From: Sulfurospirillum sp. UBA6790
GTDB lineage: Bacteria; Campylobacterota; Campylobacteria; Campylobacterales; Sulfurospirillaceae
Length of the DNA: 14,410 nt
NCBI GenBank assembly: GCA_002452855.1
Contig: DKFS01000055.1
Location: 2,991-17,400, forward strand
Direction of reading: 5' to 3'
Below the pieces are notes generated by a model. That model saw only the letters and a program-made list of their open reading frames with translations. It was not told the DNA's origin and made no database searches. Both the position numbers and the translations under genes were made by a program. Numbering within the stretch: position 1 is the stretch's first letter; every line of letters begins with the position of its first letter. Shown in pieces: positions 6,292-14,410 of this stretch.

Positions 6292-7809
6292 GTGGGAGCA
6301 AAAATGAAAGCTGATGAAATCAGTTCAATCATTAAAGAGCGTATTGAAAACTTTGAACTCAATGTTGATATCGAAGAGACAGGAAAAGTTATTTCTGTAG
6401 CAGATGGTGTAGCAAACGTTTATGGTTTAAAAAACGTTATGGCTGGTGAAATGGTTGAATTTGAAAATGGTGAGAGAGGCATGGCACTTAACCTTGAAGA
6501 ATCAAGTGTAGGTATCGTTGTTCTTGGTAGTTGTAATGATATTAAAGAAGGCTCTTCTGTTAAAAGATTAGCAAAACTTCTTCGTGTACCAGTAGGTGAA
6601 GCACTTGTGGGTCGTGTTGTAAACTCATTAGGTGATCCAATTGATGCAAAAGGTCCAATCAATGCAACTGAAACTCGTTTCGTTGAAGAGAAAGCTCATG
6701 GTATTATGGCACGTAAATCAGTCCATGAACCGCTTCAAACAGGTATTAAAGCGATTGATGCTCTTGTACCAATTGGTAGAGGTCAAAGAGAGCTGATTAT
6801 TGGTGATAGACAAACTGGTAAAACAACGATTGCAATCGATACTATTATCAACCAAAAAGGTCAAAACGTTACATGTATTTATGTAGCGATTGGTCAAAAA
6901 CAATCCACTGTTGCACAAGTTGTAAAAAAACTTGAAGAGCATGGCGCAATGGAATATACCATTATCGTTAATGCAGGTGCTTCTGATTCTGCAGCAATGC
7001 AATTCTTAGCGCCATATGCAGGTGTTTCAATGGGTGAATTTTTTAGAGATAGCGGTAAACATGCACTGATTGTGTACGATGATCTTTCTAAACATGCGGT
7101 TGCTTACCGTGAAATGTCATTGATTTTACGTCGTCCTCCAGGTCGTGAAGCATATCCTGGTGACGTTTTCTATCTACACTCAAGACTTCTTGAACGTGCT
7201 GCAAAAGTCAATGATGAACTTGGCGCTGGTTCACTAACAGCACTTCCTATTATTGAAACACAAGCAGGTGACGTATCAGCGTATATCCCAACGAACGTTA
7301 TTTCTATTACCGATGGTCAAATTTTCTTGGAATCAGACCTTTTTAACTCAGGTATCCGCCCTGCGATTAACGTTGGTTTATCTGTCAGCCGCGTTGGTGG
7401 TGCTGCACAAATTAAAGCAACGAAACAAGTTGCAGGAACAATGAGACTTGATCTTGCTCAATACCGTGAACTTCAAGCATTTGCACAGTTCGCAAGTGAC
7501 CTTGACGAATCAAGTCGAAAACAATTAGAGCGTGGACAAAGAATGGTTGAACTTCTAAAACAACCTCCATATGCTCCAATTGCTGTTGAAAAACAAATTT
7601 TAATTATCTTCGCAGGTGCCAAAGGTTATTTGGACAGTATTGATGTTAAATCTGTTAGCCGTTTTGAATCTGAGCTTAACTCTTATGTTGAAGCAAAGTA
7701 TCCAGCAATTTTTGAACAACTCAAAGCTAAAAAAGCAATTGATAAAGAGTTAGAAGAACTATTACATAAGGCATTAGGCGAGTTCAAAGCGACATTTGCA
7801 GTCAAGTAA
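6292..7809 (+). CDS. atpA: F1Fo ATP synthase subunit alpha
   Basis: This is the non-catalytic nucleotide-binding subunit of the alpha3beta3 F1 hexamer. The 505-residue protein has a beta-barrel domain (about 1-100), a nucleotide-binding domain with P-loop GDRQTGKT at 171-178, the arginine finger Arg 367 in SVSRVGG, and a C-terminal helical domain. Two starts compete. GTG 6292 has AAGGAG (6280-6285) six bases upstream and gives the N-terminus (M)[11 protein letters not shown], which lines up with Sulfurimonas-type MSAKIQADEISS as I recall it. ATG 6304 gives 501 residues, as in C. jejuni, with GGGAG (6294-6298) five bases upstream. I prefer GTG, and both could be used. The middle of the protein is nearly identical in pattern to other Campylobacterota AtpA. 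Confidence 0.96.
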   Translation: MGAKMKADEISSIIKERIENFELNVDIEETGKVISVADGVANVYGLKNVMAGEMVEFENGERGMALNLEESSVGIVVLGSCNDIKEGSSVKRLAKLLRVPVGEALVGRVVNSLGDPIDAKGPINATETRFVEEKAHGIMARKSVHEPLQTGIKAIDALVPIGRGQRELIIGDRQTGKTTIAIDTIINQKGQNVTCIYVAIGQKQSTVAQVVKKLEEHGAMEYTIIVNAGASDSAAMQFLAPYAGVSMGEFFRDSGKHALIVYDDLSKHAVAYREMSLILRRPPGREAYPGDVFYLHSRLLERAAKVNDELGAGSLTALPIIETQAGDVSAYIPTNVISITDGQIFLESDLFNSGIRPAINVGLSVSRVGGAAQIKATKQVAGTMRLDLAQYRELQAFAQFASDLDESSRKQLERGQRMVELLKQPPYAPIAVEKQILIIFAGAKGYLDSIDVKSVSRFESELNSYVEAKYPAIFEQLKAKKAIDKELEELLHKALGEFKATFAVK

Positions 7810-7818
7810 GGAAAAGCT

Positions 7819-8703
7819 ATGGCAAACCTTAAAGAAATAAAACGAAAAATTAAGAGTGTTCAGAATACTCAAAAAACGACGCGAGCTATGAAGCTTGTTT
7901 CAACGGCTAAGTTGAAACGAGCGGAGATGGCAGCAAAGCAATCACGAGTGTATGCTATTAAAATTAATGAAGTACTCTCTGAAATTGCTTATAAGATCAA
8001 TCAGTACAAAAATGGAGCGGTTGAAAGTCGTTTTTTTGATAAAAATGAGACTCCAAAAACTGTTGATGTTATTTTTGTAACAGCAGACAAAGGGTTGTGT
8101 GGTGGTTTTAATATTCAAACAATTAAAACCGTTCGCAAACTTTTAAATGACTATACAAAACAAAATGTAACTGTACGATTACGGGCAGTCGGGCGTAAAG
8201 GAATTGCATTTTTTAATTTTCAGGGCAATGAACTTTTTGCATCTTATGCAGGAGTAAGTTCATCACCAAGTTATGAAAAAGCACAAGAAATTATTCAAAG
8301 TGCCATTAATGACTTTGTAGAAGGTAAAACTGATAAAGTAATCCTTGTACACAATGGATATAAAAATATGATTTCTCAAGAATTAAAAATTGTAGATGTC
8401 GTACCTGTTCAATCACCACTTGATGTACGTGAAACCAACTCTTTAATGGAGATGGAACCGGATGAAAGTGGCGAAGAAATTTTGGACTCATTGTTACAAA
8501 AATACTTTGAGTATAACATGTATTATGCGTTAATTGATTCATTGGCTGCTGAGCATAGTGCTAGAATGCAAGCAATGGAGAATGCAACCAATAATGCAAA
8601 AGAACGTGTTGGTGTCTTAACATTGGCATATAATAAAGCCAGACAAGAGTCTATTACTACTGAGCTCATTGAGATTATTAGTGGTGTAGAATCTATGAAA
8701 TAA
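7819..8703 (+). CDS. atpG: F1Fo ATP synthase subunit gamma
   Basis: Subunit gamma is the rotating central shaft of F1. It couples c-ring rotation to conformational change in the beta subunits. The 294-residue length is normal. The N-terminal shaft helix carries the family pattern [19 protein letters not shown] (8-26). The central Rossmann-like part contains [11 protein letters not shown]. The C-terminal shaft helix contains [15 protein letters not shown] and ends in a stretch rich in [13 protein letters not shown] at 7808-7812 lies six bases before the ATG and overlaps the atpA stop, nine bases upstream. It lies between alpha and beta as in other bacteria. Confidence 0.96.
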   Translation: MANLKEIKRKIKSVQNTQKTTRAMKLVSTAKLKRAEMAAKQSRVYAIKINEVLSEIAYKINQYKNGAVESRFFDKNETPKTVDVIFVTADKGLCGGFNIQTIKTVRKLLNDYTKQNVTVRLRAVGRKGIAFFNFQGNELFASYAGVSSSPSYEKAQEIIQSAINDFVEGKTDKVILVHNGYKNMISQELKIVDVVPVQSPLDVRETNSLMEMEPDESGEEILDSLLQKYFEYNMYYALIDSLAAEHSARMQAMENATNNAKERVGVLTLAYNKARQESITTELIEIISGVESMK

Positions 8704-10134
<1,431 letters not shown>

Positions 10135-10153
10135 GAAGCGATAAGGTTAAAAA

Positions 10154-10549
10154 ATGAATACATTAAAATTGGAAATTGTGACCCCAACGGGGCAAATTTT
10201 TGCCAACGATGTAAAGAGTGTTACGCTTCCTGGAAAAGAGGGTGAGTTTGGTGTTTTACCAAACCACGCTTCTTTAGTAACACTTTTGCAAGCAGGTGTT
10301 ATTGACATTGAACTTAAAGATGGAAATCATGATGTGGTTGCTATTAATTGGGGACATGTTAAAGTTGATGAAAATTCTGTAAAAGTATTAGCTGATGGTG
10401 CAGTCTCCATTGGCGGAAGCAGTGAAAGTGAAGTAGCCCAATCCCTTGAAGCAGCAAAGAAGCTTCTTGAAAGCATTAGTGATTCAGATATTGCTATTGC
10501 CATTGCTACAGCTAAAATTGAATCCATCGCAAAAACGAGGAAGTTTTAA
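10154..10549 (+). CDS. atpC: F1Fo ATP synthase subunit epsilon
   Basis: Subunit epsilon is part of the central rotor and can inhibit ATP hydrolysis in F1. Of its 131 residues, the N-terminal beta sandwich (about 1-85) carries the conserved KSVTLPGKEGEFGVLPNHASLVTLL pattern, split around residues 21-45, and GWGHVKV-like INWGHVKVD. The C-terminal part (about 90-131) is the two-helix tail, rich in Ala, Ser and Ile. AAGG at 10143-10146 lies seven bases before the ATG, and the gap from atpD is 19 bases. It is the last ATP synthase gene. tolQ begins five bases after its stop with no terminator between, so the two gene sets are likely co-transcribed. Confidence 0.95.
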   Translation: MNTLKLEIVTPTGQIFANDVKSVTLPGKEGEFGVLPNHASLVTLLQAGVIDIELKDGNHDVVAINWGHVKVDENSVKVLADGAVSIGGSSESEVAQSLEAAKKLLESISDSDIAIAIATAKIESIAKTRKF

Positions 10550-10554
10550 ATCTT

Positions 10555-11142
10555 ATGTCATCTTTTGATTTGTTTTTGAATTACTTCGCAAGAAGTGGTT
10601 TTTTTACATGGGTTATTTTGATTTGGTTATCCACTTATTTTGTGATTACCTTTGGAATTTTATTTAGCAGACATCTTTATTTAAATCATTGGCTCTCGAT
10701 TGAAAAAAGCTCTCTGGAGTCAATGTTAATGGGTGCAAAAAATGTGCGCGATGATTCTATTTTAAGAAAATGTTCTCATCCTGCTGGTGCATCTGAAAAA
10801 TTATTAAATGTTTGCAAAAATGTAGCTGAAAAAAATGCTACCAGCGGTCTTTGGATGCTTTCTATTATTGCTTCTACTGCACCTTTTATTGGTCTTTTTG
10901 GAACCGTCGTTTCCATCTTACAGACATTTAGCGGTTTAGGACAATCAGGAAGTGCATCTTTGGGTGTTATCGCCCCAGCAATTAGTGAAGCACTTGTTGC
11001 AACAGCAACAGGAATTTTTGTTGCAATTCCAGCATATAGTGCCAATCTTTTTCTAAGACGCAAAGCTTATGAAGTGATTGTTTATGTTCAAAGAGAAGTT
11101 GATATCTTACTCTCTGCCAATGAACTGAAAAGAGATAGCTAA
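10555..11142 (+). CDS. tolQ: TolQ/ExbB/MotA-family proton channel, probably TolQ
   Basis: It forms the inner-membrane motor core with TolR and uses the proton-motive force to energise TolA during envelope constriction at division. The 195-residue protein has three membrane segments (about 17-37, 100-126 and 140-166). The conserved TolQ/ExbB stretch is APFIGLFGTVVSI (109-121), and SLGVIAPAISEALVATATG (135-153) follows. The family alone cannot separate TolQ from ExbB, but the tolR-tolA-tolB-pal genes downstream decide for TolQ. Ribosome binding is weak: AGGAAG at 10538-10543 lies 11 bases before the ATG, inside the atpC end. The stop TAA shares a base with the tolR ATG. C. jejuni Cj0109 is often labelled exbB. 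Confidence 0.92.
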   Translation: MSSFDLFLNYFARSGFFTWVILIWLSTYFVITFGILFSRHLYLNHWLSIEKSSLESMLMGAKNVRDDSILRKCSHPAGASEKLLNVCKNVAEKNATSGLWMLSIIASTAPFIGLFGTVVSILQTFSGLGQSGSASLGVIAPAISEALVATATGIFVAIPAYSANLFLRRKAYEVIVYVQREVDILLSANELKRDS

Positions 11143-11534
11143 TGATGAGTCAATTAGATGAAGTACCAGAGTTAAATATCACCCCTTTAGTTGATATTAT
11201 GCTGGTTCTTCTGGCTATCTTAATGGTGACGACACCAGCATTGGTCTATGAAGAAGTTATTAAGTTGCCAGATGGCAGTAAATCCTCTGTCGTAAGTAAA
11301 CTCCCCGAACTTGAAATACGCGTCACAAAAGATAAAAAAGTTTATCTCAAAAATGATAGTTTTTCACTAGCAGAATTTCCTGATAGCTTTACAATGCAAA
11401 AAAGTAAATATCCTTTAAAAAGTATTGTTTATATTAAAGCAGATGAAGGTTTATCGTATAAAGATGTTATGTTCGTTCTTAAAACTATAAAACAAGCAGG
11501 GTTTACTAATGTCTCGTTAGAAACGAACGGATAG
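11142..11534 (+). CDS. tolR: TolR/ExbD-family protein, probably TolR
   Basis: This is the partner of TolQ. It has a short cytoplasmic tail, one membrane segment (about 14-35) with the essential proton-carrying aspartate, here Asp 18 in ITPLVDIMLVLL, and a small periplasmic domain (about 40-130) that in the family binds peptidoglycan. The length of 130 residues is normal. The ATG at 11142 overlaps the tolQ stop by one base. A second ATG at 11145 would remove one residue, and I cannot decide between them. No strong ribosome-binding site precedes either, so coupling to tolQ is likely. The TolR name rests on operon context, since ExbD has the same fold. Confidence 0.92.
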   Translation: MMSQLDEVPELNITPLVDIMLVLLAILMVTTPALVYEEVIKLPDGSKSSVVSKLPELEIRVTKDKKVYLKNDSFSLAEFPDSFTMQKSKYPLKSIVYIKADEGLSYKDVMFVLKTIKQAGFTNVSLETNG

Positions 11535-11538
11535 TCCC

Positions 11539-12318
11539 GTGTCAAGCGTCAATAAATATGCCTCTTTAGGATGGGCAATGTCCATCCTCTTATATATCTT
11601 TCTTCTTGTTCTTTTTGCTTATATTATCACTCAACAAAAAGATGTCATCAAAAACTATACATCAAATAAAGACCCAATGAATGTAGCATTGGTTGAGCGT
11701 AAAAAAAATGATTCTGAAAAACTCAAAGAAGAGCGTAAAAAAGAAGAAGTCAAAAAACCTGTTGAAAAGCCTCTTGAAAAACCTGCAGAAGAGAAGAAAG
11801 TTGTTGCTTCCTCTCCTAAAGAAACGGTAAAAAGCCAATCACTAAGAGGTCTATTCGAAGATATTAACACATCTAAATTACCTCCTGATGCGAAAGAACA
11901 GAAAAAAGACCAAAAGCAGCCTACGAGAATCAAACCTAATAAAGTTGAAGAGACTAAAGAAAAGAGTGAAAACGTAGCGTCAAAAATTGCTAATTCTTTG
12001 AATTTCTCTGAACAAAAGCATATGATTGATACCAAAAAAGGAGGAGAATATGATCCTTTTATTGGTAAAGTACAAGAAATTTTAGAAGAAAATTGGCAAA
12101 AAACTGTCGATACTGAAAATGGTAATGTTGCTAAAGTAGTTATTAAAGTAAGTGATAGAGGTGTTTTTAGTTATAAAATAGTTTCATTGTCTTATAATAA
12201 TGAGTTTAACACGAAACTCAAAGAGTTCCTAAAAGCAATGGAGGGAGTAGAGTTCCCAAAATATGAAAAAGGACCTTTATTCGAGATGCAAGTGGAATTT
12301 AAAGATATATTGGAGTAA
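11539..12318 (+). CDS. tolA: TolA/TonB-like energy transducer, probably TolA
   Basis: It should span the periplasm and carry the force from TolQR to TolB and Pal. The 259-residue protein has one membrane anchor at about 12-31, then a charged periplasmic region (about 50-165) rich in Lys, Glu and Pro, including a KPxE repeat at 73-84, and a C-terminal TolA/TonB fold from about residue 168 to the end (begins YDPFIGKVQEILEENW). The start is GTG 11539, four bases after the tolR stop. Only a weak GGA (11529-11531) precedes it, and no ATG lies between the tolR stop and the membrane segment. It is shorter than E. coli TolA (421) and its proline-rich linker is reminiscent of TonB, so TolA is assigned from its place between tolR and tolB. 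Confidence 0.87.
   Translation: MSSVNKYASLGWAMSILLYIFLLVLFAYIITQQKDVIKNYTSNKDPMNVALVERKKNDSEKLKEERKKEEVKKPVEKPLEKPAEEKKVVASSPKETVKSQSLRGLFEDINTSKLPPDAKEQKKDQKQPTRIKPNKVEETKEKSENVASKIANSLNFSEQKHMIDTKKGGEYDPFIGKVQEILEENWQKTVDTENGNVAKVVIKVSDRGVFSYKIVSLSYNNEFNTKLKEFLKAMEGVEFPKYEKGPLFEMQVEFKDILE
11755..11790 (+). repeat. Three 12-base tandem repeats inside tolA
   Basis: Three in-frame 12-base units (AAACCTGTTGAA, AAGCCTCTTGAA, AAACCTGCAGAA) encode KPVE, KPLE and KPAE. They extend the charged, proline-containing linker of TolA. Each unit keeps the CCT proline codon and differs from the next in a few bases. Confidence 0.7.
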
Positions 12319-12321
12319 AAA

Positions 12322-13590
12322 ATGCTAAAAAAAATAGTTGTACTTATCTGTACTGCAATTTTTTCGTTTGCTGCGGATGCAACGGTAGAGATTGTTAAGA
12401 AAATTGACGTATTACCCAAAATTGCTATTCAAGATGCAAGTCCTAAAAATGCAGACTTTGAATTAAGAAGAAGCTTTTTTAAGTTAGTTGCTGGTGACCT
12501 TCGCGTAAGTAGTCATTTTAATGTGTTAGATGAGTATCTACAAAGTAGCTATGAAGGTGGACCACTTGAAAATTTTCTATCGGATAAAAAGGTAGATATG
12601 ATTTTACGCTTTAGCATGAATCAAGACTTCAATAATGTTTCAGCTAATGTAAAATTAATCAATGCAAAAACAGGTGCTACAACATTTGAAAAAGCGTATA
12701 CGCTTAATGATAAAAAACGTTATCCTTTTTTATCTCACAAAATCGTTGTTGATGTTAATGACCAAGTAGGTGCGCCTACGGTGCAATGGATGGAACAGTC
12801 TGTTGTTTTTGCAAAATATACGGAAGCCAAAAAGAGTGAAATTGTCATTTCAGACTATACATTGACGTATCAGAAAACAATGGTAACAGGCGGTCTTAAT
12901 ATTTTCCCAAAATGGGCCAATAAAGAACAAAGTGCATTTTATTATACATCGTATAATGGAGCGCAACCAACTGTTTATAAACTCGATTTAAAAGATGGAA
13001 GTCGCCGCAGTATTATTTCGAGCCCTGGTATGGTTGTCTGTTCCGATGTTTCACAAGATGGAAGAAAATTACTGCTTACAATGGCGCCCAAGGATCAAAC
13101 AGATATCTTCTTATACGATATAGCAACACATAAAATCACAAAAATAACAGAGTATTCTGGTATTGATGTTAATGGAAATTTTATTGATAATGATCAAAGA
13201 ATTGTTTTTATCTCAGATCGTTTAGGCTATCCTAATGTTTTTGCACAAGGATTGTACGATAAAAATGTTGAGCAAATGGTCTATCATGGAAAAAACAATA
13301 ACTCAGCATCTGCCTATGACAATTATATTGTTTATTCAAGCCGTGAAGCAGAAAGTGAGTTTGGAAGAAATACATTTAACCTCTATTTGATTTCAACAAA
13401 AACAGATTATCTTAGACAATTAACAGCAACAGGAGAGAATCTTTTTCCACGATTTGCAAAAGATCCAGATACAATTATGTTTATAAAACAGTTTCAGCAT
13501 CAGAGTGCTTTAGGCATCATTCGCCTAAATGCTAACAAAACGTATCATTTTCCACTCAAAACTGGTAAATTACAGTCATTAGATTGGTAA
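12322..13590 (+). CDS. tolB: Tol-Pal system periplasmic protein TolB
   Basis: This periplasmic hub switches between Pal and the TolA system and releases Pal to bind peptidoglycan at the division site. The 422-residue length is normal. A Sec signal peptide is visible at about 1-18 (MLKK, hydrophobic core, FAA before Asp). An N-terminal alpha/beta domain (about 22-130) contains DLRVSSHFNVLDE, typical of TolB. A six-bladed beta-propeller (about 160-422) shows repeats such as SDVSQDGRKLLLT and IVFISDRLGYPNVF. GGAG at 12312-12315 lies six bases before the ATG, and the gap from tolA is three bases. Nothing appears truncated. Confidence 0.95.
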   Translation: MLKKIVVLICTAIFSFAADATVEIVKKIDVLPKIAIQDASPKNADFELRRSFFKLVAGDLRVSSHFNVLDEYLQSSYEGGPLENFLSDKKVDMILRFSMNQDFNNVSANVKLINAKTGATTFEKAYTLNDKKRYPFLSHKIVVDVNDQVGAPTVQWMEQSVVFAKYTEAKKSEIVISDYTLTYQKTMVTGGLNIFPKWANKEQSAFYYTSYNGAQPTVYKLDLKDGSRRSIISSPGMVVCSDVSQDGRKLLLTMAPKDQTDIFLYDIATHKITKITEYSGIDVNGNFIDNDQRIVFISDRLGYPNVFAQGLYDKNVEQMVYHGKNNNSASAYDNYIVYSSREAESEFGRNTFNLYLISTKTDYLRQLTATGENLFPRFAKDPDTIMFIKQFQHQSALGIIRLNANKTYHFPLKTGKLQSLDW

Positions 13591-13606
13591 TTTTTTTGAA
13601 AAAATA

Positions 13607-13615
13607 TGATATAAT
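13607..13615 (+). promoter_or_regulatory. Putative extended -10 promoter of pal
   Basis: TGATATAAT (TG at 13607-13608, TATAAT at 13610-13615) lies in the 66-base tolB-pal gap, with a run of seven T at 13591-13597 upstream in place of a clear -35 box. The transcription start would be near 13622, about 35 bases before the pal ATG. It would let Pal be made in excess of the upstream Tol proteins. Confidence 0.65.
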
Positions 13616-13656
13616 TCCGAAGTTTTTAATCTTGAACTTTTACAAAGGATCTAATA

Positions 13657-14163
13657 ATGGGTAAATTAGCTTTAACAAGCTTAGCGGTAGCGGTTTTGGT
13701 TCTAACAGGTTGTAGCCAAAAAAGTCCAGAAGTCGATATGACAAAAAGCAACGTTAGCGACACAAAAGGTGCTAGTGTTAACGATGGTATGAGTGCACTT
13801 CAAAAATTAATTGCTTCTTTAGAAGCTAACTCTAAAAAAATCTATTTTGATTTTGACAAATACAATGTACGTAAAGATCAACAAGCAAACATTGATGCTG
13901 ATGCTGCATTGTTTAACTCTCAAGAAGCAAAAGGTTTTTCAATCAAAGTTGAAGGTAACTGTGACGAATTCGGTACAGATGAATACAACTACGCTCTTGG
14001 TTTGAAACGTGCTAAAAGTGTAAAAGATGGCTTAGTTGCAAAAGGTATCAGTGCTGATAGACTTACAGTTGTAAGTTATGGCGAAAGCAATCCTGCATGT
14101 AATGAGCACAATAAAGAGTGTTGGGCTAAAAACAGAAGAGCAGAATTTAAAATTCTTCCATAA
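13657..14163 (+). CDS. pal: Peptidoglycan-associated lipoprotein Pal (Omp18-like)
   Basis: This outer-membrane lipoprotein anchors the envelope to peptidoglycan and is handled by TolB. The 168-residue precursor has a lipobox LTGC at 16-19. Cys 19 is the lipidated residue and Ser 20 suits outer-membrane sorting. A flexible Ser/Asp/Lys linker (20-55) precedes the OmpA-like domain (about 60-168), which contains KIYFDFDKYNV, VEGNCDEFGTDEYN, GLKRAKSV and KNRRAEF. Asp 103 and Arg 118 are spaced like the diaminopimelate-binding pair of OmpA. The domain has three cysteines (102, 148, 155) not found in E. coli Pal as I recall it. AAAGGA at 13644-13649 lies seven bases before the ATG. C. jejuni Omp18 (Cj0113) is the counterpart. 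Confidence 0.96.
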   Translation: MGKLALTSLAVAVLVLTGCSQKSPEVDMTKSNVSDTKGASVNDGMSALQKLIASLEANSKKIYFDFDKYNVRKDQQANIDADAALFNSQEAKGFSIKVEGNCDEFGTDEYNYALGLKRAKSVKDGLVAKGISADRLTVVSYGESNPACNEHNKECWAKNRRAEFKILP

Positions 14164-14174
14164 TCTCTGCTTTT

Positions 14175-14410
14175 ATGAAAAAACAGATTCTTTTATTTTC
14201 GATAGCGCTCCTACCTTTGGTAGCGCTATCGGATGAACCCTCAGCTTACGGTGCCGGTGATCTCAATAGTCCTACTCCTTATGGTTTAAGTCCTAGTGAG
14301 AAAAAAATTCTTCAAAACAATCAAAAAGTTTCCAATCTCAATGAAAGTGTTGGTACAGTCAAAGCAGAACTCAGCTCTGTTTCTGAACAATACGAAGGTA
14401 TGCGCTCTGT
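14175..14410 (+). CDS. cpoB: CpoB/YbgF-like Tol-Pal coiled-coil protein, 3' end missing
   Basis: The start of a periplasmic protein, open to the window end (78 complete codons). The signal peptide covers about 1-19: MKKQ, then a Leu/Ile/Ala core, with a likely cut before Asp 20. A Pro/Gly/Ser-rich stretch (about 22-42) follows, then a heptad-like, Gln/Asn/Ser-rich segment from about 43 that should be a coiled coil (SEKKILQNNQKVSNLN). In CpoB this coiled coil is followed by TPR repeats, which would lie beyond the window. It starts 11 bases after the pal stop. I see no Shine-Dalgarno match before the ATG, so translation may depend on pal. The call rests on position and on resemblance to the C. 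jejuni Cj0114 type of N-terminus. Confidence 0.85.
   Translation, partial: MKKQILLFSIALLPLVALSDEPSAYGAGDLNSPTPYGLSPSEKKILQNNQKVSNLNESVGTVKAELSSVSEQYEGMRS
14201..14230 (+). repeat. Inverted repeat (hairpin) in the cpoB signal-peptide coding region
   Basis: GATAGCGCT at 14201-14209 pairs perfectly with AGCGCTATC at 14222-14230. Inside the loop ACC (14213-14215) can also pair with GGT (14219-14221), giving a 12-pair stem with a three-base bulge and a TTT loop. It is GC-rich for this region and begins 37 bases after the pal stop codon. No T-tract follows, so it is not a classical terminator. Confidence 0.6.

Noticed and set aside
6288..6314. Nine-codon frame starting at ATG 6288 before atpA
   Set aside because: Its start is only two bases from AAGGAG, it is off-frame to atpA, and it encodes nothing recognisable. 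It is more likely a by-product of the atpA start region.
8421..8436. parS-like sequence TGATGTACGTGAAACC in atpG
   Set aside because: It matches the consensus TGTTTCACGTGAAACA at 12 of 16 positions, but under equal base frequencies about half a match this good is expected by chance in a window of this size, and the left arm is poor.
10627..10635. DnaA-box-like TTATCCACT in tolQ
   Set aside because: A single 8-of-9 match inside a coding region with no cluster of further boxes does not support an origin.
11655..12035. Antisense open frame of 126 codons opposite tolA
   Set aside because: It is the complement of Lys/Glu-rich codons, giving a Ser/Phe-rich product with no recognisable motif and no start signal. 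It is a shadow of tolA.
10555..12318. Reading tolQ-tolR-tolA as an ExbB-ExbD-TonB iron-uptake set
   Set aside because: The families overlap, but tolB, pal and a cpoB-like gene follow directly and no TonB-dependent receptor is present, so Tol-Pal fits better.
13048..13063. parS-like half site starting TGTTTCAC in tolB
   Set aside because: Only the left arm matches; the right half is unrelated.

Overview
The window is AT-rich, tightly packed, and encodes everything on the + strand. Gene order and protein features point to the Campylobacterota (formerly Epsilonproteobacteria), and Sulfurospirillum or a close relative is my best guess. The grounds are the order obg-proB-fmt-birA-parA-parB-atpF'-atpF-atpH-atpA-atpG-atpD-atpC-tolQ-tolR-tolA-tolB-pal-cpoB, which I recall as the order of Campylobacter jejuni Cj0096 to Cj0114, and AtpA and AtpD sequences of the Campylobacter/Sulfurimonas type. 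The genus is inference; the phylum-level call is strong.

Bases 1-4637 hold a run of housekeeping genes that overlap or nearly touch: the 3' part of obg (ribosome-associated GTPase), proB (short glutamate 5-kinase), fmt (Met-tRNA formyltransferase), birA (stand-alone biotin ligase), then parA and parB for chromosome segregation. Several start codons lie inside the preceding gene, so this part reads as one transcript.

A 143-base gap (4638-4780) is the only real intergenic region. It carries an extended -10 promoter candidate, a six-codon upstream reading frame and a strong Shine-Dalgarno site. It leads into the F1Fo ATP synthase operon (4781-10549): b', b, delta, alpha, gamma, beta, epsilon. 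The Fo a and c subunits are not in the window, which fits the split ATP synthase loci of this phylum.

The Tol-Pal envelope system follows without a terminator (10555-14410): the inner-membrane motor TolQ-TolR, the TolA transducer, periplasmic TolB, lipoprotein Pal and the start of a CpoB/YbgF-like coiled-coil protein cut by the window end. Pal has its own promoter candidate in the 66-base tolB-pal gap. ATP synthase and TolQR both draw on the proton-motive force, and Tol-Pal and ParAB both act around cell division, but co-location does not prove a joint mechanism.

No gene-free stretch exceeds 300 bases. I see no mobile element, CRISPR array, tRNA, rRNA or convincing rho-independent terminator. 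I found no undescribed multi-gene system: this is a conserved core region. The points worth a second look are details: a signal peptide on the ATP synthase b subunit, a non-canonical G4 motif in Obg, twin promoter motifs, unusual translation starts, a hairpin at the start of cpoB and a cysteine set in Pal.
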